Assembly: GCA_018813085.1 (NCBI GenBank)
Contig: JAHJCI010000014.1
Coordinates: forward strand, 1-11,106
Direction of reading: 5' to 3'
Source: Candidatus Omnitrophota bacterium
Lineage (GTDB): Bacteria > Omnitrophota > Gorgyraeia > Gygaellales > JAHJCI01
Length of the DNA stretch: 11,106 nt
Shown: positions 6,867 to 11,106 of the stretch, one piece after another
How the letters are laid out: every line of letters begins with the position of its first letter
Position numbering within the stretch: the stretch's first letter is position 1
Program-made: the position numbers and the translations under genes
Notes under the pieces: model-generated
Database searches by the model: none
Seen by the model: the letters and a program-made list of their open reading frames with translations, nothing else
What the model was told of the DNA's origin: nothing

Positions 6867-7742
6867 ATGACATTTAAAGAAAAGATACAAGCAGGTAAAT
6901 CGCTCTTGACTTCTGAAGTCGGCCCTCCTAAAGGGATTGAAACCAGGGCAATTTTAGAGGATGCAGAACTTGTTCGCGGGCGCGTAGACGCGATAAACGT
7001 CACAGACTTGCAGAGTTCAGTGATGCGCTTGGGCTCTTTAGCGGTATGCTCTCTCTTGAAAGAGAAGGGTTTTGAGCCGATATTCCAGGTAACCTGTCGT
7101 GACCGTAACCGCCTGGCTTTACAATCTGATATTTTATCGGCAGCGAGCCTCGGTATTGAGAACCTTTTAATATTAACCGGAGACCATACCACATTAGGTG
7201 ATCATCCCCAGGCAAAGCCCGTATTTGATTTGGATTCCGTGCAGCTTCTTGGCGCAGTAAAAGGGCTTCAGGCAGGGTTTGATATGGCAGGCAATAAGCT
7301 ACAGGGCCGGCTTCCCGAATTCTCTATGGGGGCAGTAGTCAACCCCGGAGCAGACCCGCTAGAGCCGCAGATTATCAAGATGGAAAAGAAGATTAAGGCA
7401 GGGGCTGAATTCTTTCAGACTCAGGCAGTTTATGATGTCAAGGTTTTTGAAAATTTTCTCTCCAGGATTAAGCATTTGAAAACAACGATATTAGCCGGGA
7501 TAGTCCTCTTAAAGTCTGCTGGTATGGCTAAATATATGAACCAGAACGTGGCCGGAGTGAGCGTGCCCGAGAACTTAATAGATGAGATGAATTCAGTATC
7601 TAAGGAAGACCGTTCGAAGAAATCTATTGAAATAGCTGCCAGGTTGATTAGGGAATTAAAGCCAATGTGCCAGGGGATTCATATTATGCCTATTGGCTGG
7701 GATAAGAAAGTGCCCCTGGTTTTGGATGCAGCAGGCTTGTAA
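6867..7742 (+). CDS. metF: 5,10-methylene-THF reductase (MetF type)
   Basis: This enzyme reduces methylene-THF to methyl-THF, the last step of the methyl branch and also the source of methyl groups for methionine. The 291-residue product has the FAD-binding TIM-barrel features of the family: SEVGPPKG (16-23) with the probable catalytic Glu17, VTDLQ (45-49), QVTCRDRN (74-81), LILTGDH (101-107) with Asp106 for flavin/folate, GAVVNPGADP (155-164), FFQTQAVYD (182-190), VAGVSVPE (228-235) and the C-terminal CQGIHIMPIGWDKKVP (268-283). The C-terminal motif is the form I associate with acetogen-type reductases. In several acetogens MetF works with the zinc/Fe-S protein MetV, whose gene is not visible here; the neighbours are the VIT-like gene and a CO dehydrogenase. 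A purine-rich GAAGGGAA site precedes ATG 6867. Confidence 0.94.
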   Translation: MTFKEKIQAGKSLLTSEVGPPKGIETRAILEDAELVRGRVDAINVTDLQSSVMRLGSLAVCSLLKEKGFEPIFQVTCRDRNRLALQSDILSAASLGIENLLILTGDHTTLGDHPQAKPVFDLDSVQLLGAVKGLQAGFDMAGNKLQGRLPEFSMGAVVNPGADPLEPQIIKMEKKIKAGAEFFQTQAVYDVKVFENFLSRIKHLKTTILAGIVLLKSAGMAKYMNQNVAGVSVPENLIDEMNSVSKEDRSKKSIEIAARLIRELKPMCQGIHIMPIGWDKKVPLVLDAAGL

Positions 7743-7795
7743 AAATAAAAAATTAAAAATAAAAGATTAAAAATGAAAGCTAAAGGTAAAAAATT
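7743..7795. repeat. A-rich low-complexity spacer before cooS
   Basis: The metF-cooS gap holds degenerate tandem words of the type AAAAATTAAAAATAAAAGATT, almost all A and T on the plus strand. It resembles the left half of the fhs-fchA spacer but has no matching inverted right half. No promoter or terminator can be called with confidence. Confidence 0.7.
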
Positions 7796-7800
7796 TGATT

Positions 7801-7806
7801 GGGAGG
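7801..7806 (+). promoter_or_regulatory. ribosome binding site of cooS
   Basis: GGGAGG stands 5 nt before ATG 7812, fixing this start for the CO dehydrogenase gene. Confidence 0.8.
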
Positions 7807-7811
7807 CTTAG

Positions 7812-9719
7812 ATGGAAGGAAAAAAAATAAAATCTATTGATTTAGCTACTCAGGAAATGCTGGAAAGAGCGCAAAAGGAAAATATAAAAACCTCATGGGA
7901 CAGGTTAGAAGCGCAGCAGCCGCAGTGCGGCTTTGGCCAGCTGGGTATATGCTGTACGGTTTGCAGTATGGGGCCGTGCCGGATAGACCCGTTTGGCGAG
8001 GGAGCGCAGGCAGGTGTTTGCGGAGCAAATGCCGATACGATTGCCGCCAGGAATCTGGGACGTAAGGTTGCGGTTGGCGCATCTGCTCATTCTGACCATG
8101 GCAGGGATGTAGCGCATACCCTGTTGCTGTTAGCCGAAGGCAAAGCGCATGATTACGGCATTGCCGATAGTAACAAACTAAAGGAACTGGCTTTGGAATT
8201 CGCAATCGATACGAATAAAGCAGAAGAGGTTATCGTTAAGGAATTGGCTCAAAAAATATTAGCTGAATTCGGCAGGCAGGAAGGAAAACTCACTTTTGTA
8301 AAACGCGCTCCCAAAAAGAGGCAGGATATCTGGAAGAAGCTTGGTATTGTCCCCCGCGGCATAGACAGGGAAGTCGTGGAACTATTGCATACGACAACCA
8401 TGGGGGTTGATAATGACTACAAGAATATAATAAATACAAGCCTGCGCTGTGCTTTATCCGACGGCTGGGGCGGTTCCATGATTGCAACGGATTTACAGGA
8501 TATGATTTTAGGCTCTCCGCAGCCGGTAAGAGGTAAAGTTAATTTAGGCGTATTAAAGGAAGACTATGTTAATATAGTCGTTCACGGGCATGAGCCGGTG
8601 TTATCCGAGATGGCGGTTAAGGCAAGCAAGGACCCCGAACTTTTAAAGGCAGCCAAAGAAAAGGGCGCTAAAGGAATAAACCTGGCAGGGATTTGTTGCA
8701 CGGCAAATGAGGTATTAATGCGTCACGGTATACCGGTGGCCGGAAATTTCCTGCAGCAGGAATTAGCCATTATTACCGGTGCGGTTGAAGTAATGATGGT
8801 GGATGTTCAATGTATTATGCCGGCCTTGCAGGAGATTGCCAGTTGTTTTCATACAAAACTGGTTACTACAAGCCCTAAGGCGAAGTTTCCGGGAGTTTCC
8901 CAGATTGAGTTCCAGGCCCAGAATGCTTATGAAATCGCAAAGAAGATTATAAAATTAGGGGTGGATAATTTTCCTAACAGGAATAAAGAACGCGTAAACA
9001 TACCCAGGCAGGAGATGGATTTAGTCGCCGGATTTACAAAAGATATAGTACACAAAATCCTGGGAGGCAAATACAGGGCAAGTTATCAGCCTTTGAATGA
9101 TGCCATTATTCAGGGGCGCTTGCGGGGATTGGCGGGAGTGGTTGGTTGTAATAATCCAAAGCAGAAGCATGATTATTTCCATACTGCTTTAGTGAAAGAA
9201 TTAATTAAAAAAGATGTTTTGGTATTGCAGACCGGGTGCTCTGCCATAGCCTGCGCAAAGCAGGGGCTCCTGATTCCCGAAGCAGCAAAGGAATATGCAG
9301 GGAAGGGCCTGCAGGAGATATGCGAGGCAGTAGGCATTCCTCCTGTTTTGCATTTAGGCTCTTGCGTTGATAACAGCCGTATTTTAACAGCTGCTTCACA
9401 GGTAATTGCCCAGGGCGGATTAGGTGATGACCTTTGTGATATTCCGGCAGCAGGCGCTGCTCCGGAATGGATGTCCGAGAAAGCGATAACCATCGGAATG
9501 TATTTTGTCGCAAGCGGAGTTTTTACCGTCTTCGGCGCAAGCCCTTTTGCTACACTGGGAAGCCCGAAGTTGACTGAATATCTCTGCGCAGGATTAGAAG
9601 AGGAAGTAGGGGGCAAGTTTGCGTTTTCAAGCGATCCCTCTGAGATGGCTAAAATTATGATCGAACATATTGATAAAAAGAGGCAAGCGTTGAAGCTTAA
9701 GCCGATGATGTACGAATAA
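7812..9719 (+). CDS. cooS: anaerobic Ni-Fe carbon monoxide dehydrogenase catalytic subunit
   Basis: This enzyme interconverts CO2 and CO at a Ni-4Fe-4S C-cluster and passes electrons through B- and D-clusters; it either supplies CO to acetyl-CoA synthase or oxidises CO. At 635 residues it matches CooS (about 635-640) better than the longer Moorella AcsA. Cluster cysteines near the N terminus are Cys39 and Cys47 (D) and Cys48, Cys51, Cys56 and Cys70 (B), with His93 and His96 in SAHSDHGRD. C-cluster ligands are all present: His260 in VVHGHEP, Cys295/296 in GICCTANE, Cys334 in DVQC, Cys446 in VVGCNNP, Cys476 in QTGCSAIAC and Cys518 in LGSCVDNSR. Lys557 in SEKAITIG is the expected proton-transfer lysine. 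It should therefore be active. The gene follows metF and precedes a CooF-like Fe-S gene. No acetyl-CoA synthase or CooC nickel-insertion gene is in the window, so a role as AcsA or as a stand-alone CooS cannot be separated. Confidence 0.96.
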   Translation: MEGKKIKSIDLATQEMLERAQKENIKTSWDRLEAQQPQCGFGQLGICCTVCSMGPCRIDPFGEGAQAGVCGANADTIAARNLGRKVAVGASAHSDHGRDVAHTLLLLAEGKAHDYGIADSNKLKELALEFAIDTNKAEEVIVKELAQKILAEFGRQEGKLTFVKRAPKKRQDIWKKLGIVPRGIDREVVELLHTTTMGVDNDYKNIINTSLRCALSDGWGGSMIATDLQDMILGSPQPVRGKVNLGVLKEDYVNIVVHGHEPVLSEMAVKASKDPELLKAAKEKGAKGINLAGICCTANEVLMRHGIPVAGNFLQQELAIITGAVEVMMVDVQCIMPALQEIASCFHTKLVTTSPKAKFPGVSQIEFQAQNAYEIAKKIIKLGVDNFPNRNKERVNIPRQEMDLVAGFTKDIVHKILGGKYRASYQPLNDAIIQGRLRGLAGVVGCNNPKQKHDYFHTALVKELIKKDVLVLQTGCSAIACAKQGLLIPEAAKEYAGKGLQEICEAVGIPPVLHLGSCVDNSRILTAASQVIAQGGLGDDLCDIPAAGAAPEWMSEKAITIGMYFVASGVFTVFGASPFATLGSPKLTEYLCAGLEEEVGGKFAFSSDPSEMAKIMIEHIDKKRQALKLKPMMYE

Positions 9720-9732
9720 AAATCAAATATTA

Positions 9733-10206
9733 ATGATGAAAATGCTATATTATGATATAAAAAAGTGCCTGGGGTGTAAATCCTGCGAGATTGTATGCGC
9801 AGTGGCACATTCCCAGAGTAAAGATTTGTTCAGGGCTTTAAAAGAAAAAATTTTATCCCTGCCGCGTAAGAAGGTTTATAAGTCAGGAGATAAAAATTTT
9901 CCCGTATCTTGCCGCCACTGCAAGGAGCATCCTTGCAGTGATGCCTGTATGGCAGCCGCATTAACATATGAACAGGCCAGCGGCATGGTTTTACACGATG
10001 AATCTCGCTGCGTAGGCTGCTGGATGTGCGTTATGGTTTGCCCTTACGCAGCTATCCGTCCTGACCTTAAGAGCAAAATCCCCATACGCTGCGATAAGTG
10101 TAAAGATAAGGATGAACCGGCCTGTTTGAAGGCTTGCCCTACAGGTGCGATTATTTGGCGGGAAGTAAATGAAGAAAATATTCATAGCAGCAACAAAACA
10201 AAATGA
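9733..10206 (+). CDS. CooF-like 4Fe-4S electron-transfer protein (four clusters)
   Basis: This 157-residue soluble protein belongs to the HycB/CooF type of polyferredoxins, which shuttle electrons between a redox enzyme and its partner. Sixteen cysteines fall into four ligand groups: Cys12, 15, 18, 22; Cys60, 63, 68, 72; Cys93, 96, 99, 103; and Cys120, 123, 131, 135, ending CPTGAI as in typical clusters. This predicts four [4Fe-4S] clusters. There is no signal peptide or membrane segment. It begins 13 nt after the CO dehydrogenase stop, so it is the likely electron acceptor or donor of that enzyme, as CooF is for CooS. It could also serve MetF or another oxidoreductase. The start could be ATG 9733, 9736 or 9742; none has a clear ribosome site. 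The last 38 nt overlap the next gene. Confidence 0.9.
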   Translation: MMKMLYYDIKKCLGCKSCEIVCAVAHSQSKDLFRALKEKILSLPRKKVYKSGDKNFPVSCRHCKEHPCSDACMAAALTYEQASGMVLHDESRCVGCWMCVMVCPYAAIRPDLKSKIPIRCDKCKDKDEPACLKACPTGAIIWREVNEENIHSSNKTK

Positions 10207-11106
10207 CGGCAAGACTACAGTTGCCTTAGGCTTGATTTTTAATTTTAAAGAGCGCTTTAATAAAATCGGCTTTATCAAGCCTATCGGCCAGCGCTACCTT
10301 GAAGAAGAAGGCCAAAAGATAGACGAAGATTCGGTCCTGATTGAGCGGCTTTTCGAATCGCTGGGCATAAAATATTCCCTGAAGGATATGAGCCCGATAG
10401 CGGTTGAAAAGGGCTTTACCGAAAAATATATTCTTAACCCCGACAAGGACAGGTTAACAGGCAAAATAAAAAGGTCTTTCTCAAGGATAGCCAAAGATAA
10501 AGATTTAATGGTCATTGAAGGCACGGGCCATGCGGCAGTAGGTTCGGTCTTTGATCATTCCAATTCCTACGTCGCTAAGTTATTAGGCTCAAGGGTAATA
10601 CTTATTTCATCCGGAGGCATCGGAAGGCCGATTGATGAGATTCTTTTGAATAAGGCGCTTTTTGAAAAAGACGGTATTGAGCTTATCGGTGTTATCATCA
10701 ATAAGGTTTTACCGGAGAAGTTTTCGAAGGTAAACAGGATAATCAGGCGGGGCCTGGCGTCTAAGGGGATCGATGTCCTTGGAGTCATTCCCTACCTTCC
10801 TCTTTTATCTTACCCCTCGATTGAGCAGGTATTGCAGGAGACTGACTTTAAGCTGCTCTCTGGGAAAGAGGGCCTTAATAATCTGGTAAAAAAGATCGTT
10901 GTGGGGGCAATGCAGCCGCATAACGCCTTAAAATACCTGGTTGACGGGGCGTTCTTGATTACCCCCGGAGACCGCGAGGATCTGATATTAGCTTCCCTGG
11001 GTTACCATTTTGCCAGTACCGGGAAAAAAGCGCATATTGCCGGAATCGTATTAACCGGCGATATGCTTCCCAATAAAACAGCTATGAACCTGGTTGAGCA
11101 AACCAG
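10169..11106 (+). CDS. P-loop NTPase (AAA_26/BioD-like) with DRTGG-type domain, partial at 3' end
   Basis: The frame from ATG 10169 stays open to the right edge, giving 312 visible codons. The N-terminal domain opens MKKIFIAATKQNDGKTTVALGL, with Walker A ATKQNDGKT (8-16), as in dethiobiotin-synthetase-like AAA_26 domains. VIEGTGH (115-121) and the ISSGGIGRP strand (146-153) fit the same fold. From about residue 243 it matches a DRTGG-type domain: VVGAMQPHNALKYL, then ITPGDREDLILASL (264-277). This pairing also forms the N-terminal regulatory part of long phosphate acetyltransferases (Pta), but the catalytic Pta domain would lie beyond the window if present. It is not CooC, whose Walker A is KGGxGKTT. 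The start overlaps the Fe-S gene by 38 nt, so co-translation with the CO dehydrogenase module is likely. Biochemical function is unknown; a nucleotide-sensing or regulatory role is inference. Confidence 0.88.
   Translation, partial: MKKIFIAATKQNDGKTTVALGLIFNFKERFNKIGFIKPIGQRYLEEEGQKIDEDSVLIERLFESLGIKYSLKDMSPIAVEKGFTEKYILNPDKDRLTGKIKRSFSRIAKDKDLMVIEGTGHAAVGSVFDHSNSYVAKLLGSRVILISSGGIGRPIDEILLNKALFEKDGIELIGVIINKVLPEKFSKVNRIIRRGLASKGIDVLGVIPYLPLLSYPSIEQVLQETDFKLLSGKEGLNNLVKKIVVGAMQPHNALKYLVDGAFLITPGDREDLILASLGYHFASTGKKAHIAGIVLTGDMLPNKTAMNLVEQT

Noticed and set aside
9173..9808. 211-codon minus-strand frame opposite the 3' part of cooS
   Set aside because: It lies over conserved cooS cluster motifs and shows no recognisable domain or ribosome site.
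10169..11106. Identification of the last gene as CooC or BioD
   Set aside because: Its Walker A (ATKQNDGKT) is not the deviant KGGxGKTT of CooC, and the DRTGG-type C-terminal half is absent from BioD.

Overview
The window is a run of genes all on the + strand. It looks like the chromosome of an uncultured anaerobic bacterium that uses folate-dependent (bacterial-type) Wood-Ljungdahl C1 chemistry. The lineage cannot be fixed from 11 kb. Moderate GC, AT-rich word-repeat spacers and a pathway cluster next to housekeeping genes would suit a candidate phylum such as Omnitrophota, but this is inference only.

Layout. Positions 1-3127 hold translation and housekeeping genes: the 3' two-thirds of tgt (queuosine tRNA modification), then trmD (m1G37 tRNA methyltransferase), rplS (ribosomal protein L19), rnhB (RNase HII) and a YraN/UPF0102 gene. 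A 145-bp spacer between tgt and trmD carries nine copies of a GTTAC-core word, with plus-strand copies on the left and minus-strand copies on the right. Positions 3161-7742 hold the methyl branch of the Wood-Ljungdahl pathway: fhs (formate-THF ligase), a compact fchA (methenyl-THF cyclohydrolase), folD (methylene-THF dehydrogenase), a small VIT/CCC1-like membrane protein and metF (methylene-THF reductase). Positions 7812-11106 hold a Ni-Fe CO dehydrogenase catalytic subunit (cooS/acsA type), a CooF-like protein with sixteen cluster cysteines, and a P-loop (AAA_26/BioD-like) plus DRTGG-type protein that runs off the right edge.

How they work together. Fhs makes 10-formyl-THF from formate and ATP. 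FchA dehydrates it to methenyl-THF, FolD reduces that to methylene-THF, and MetF reduces it to methyl-THF. The CO dehydrogenase interconverts CO2 and CO, and the adjacent Fe-S protein is the likely electron carrier. Acetyl-CoA synthase, the corrinoid protein, its methyltransferase, formate dehydrogenase and MetV are not in the window. fchA/folD and folD/VIT-like overlap, as do the Fe-S and P-loop genes, which suggests co-translation.

Most notable points: FolD has Gln48 at the Lys position needed for cyclohydrolase activity, and non-canonical residues at both NADP 2'-phosphate contacts, while a dedicated FchA is encoded in the overlapping gene just upstream. FchA itself lacks about 20-25 central residues. 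TrmD has a 16-residue basic insertion and Glu at the usual catalytic Asp position. A VIT-like metal transporter gene is wedged into the folate operon. I see no tRNA, rRNA, CRISPR array, insertion sequence or phage gene.
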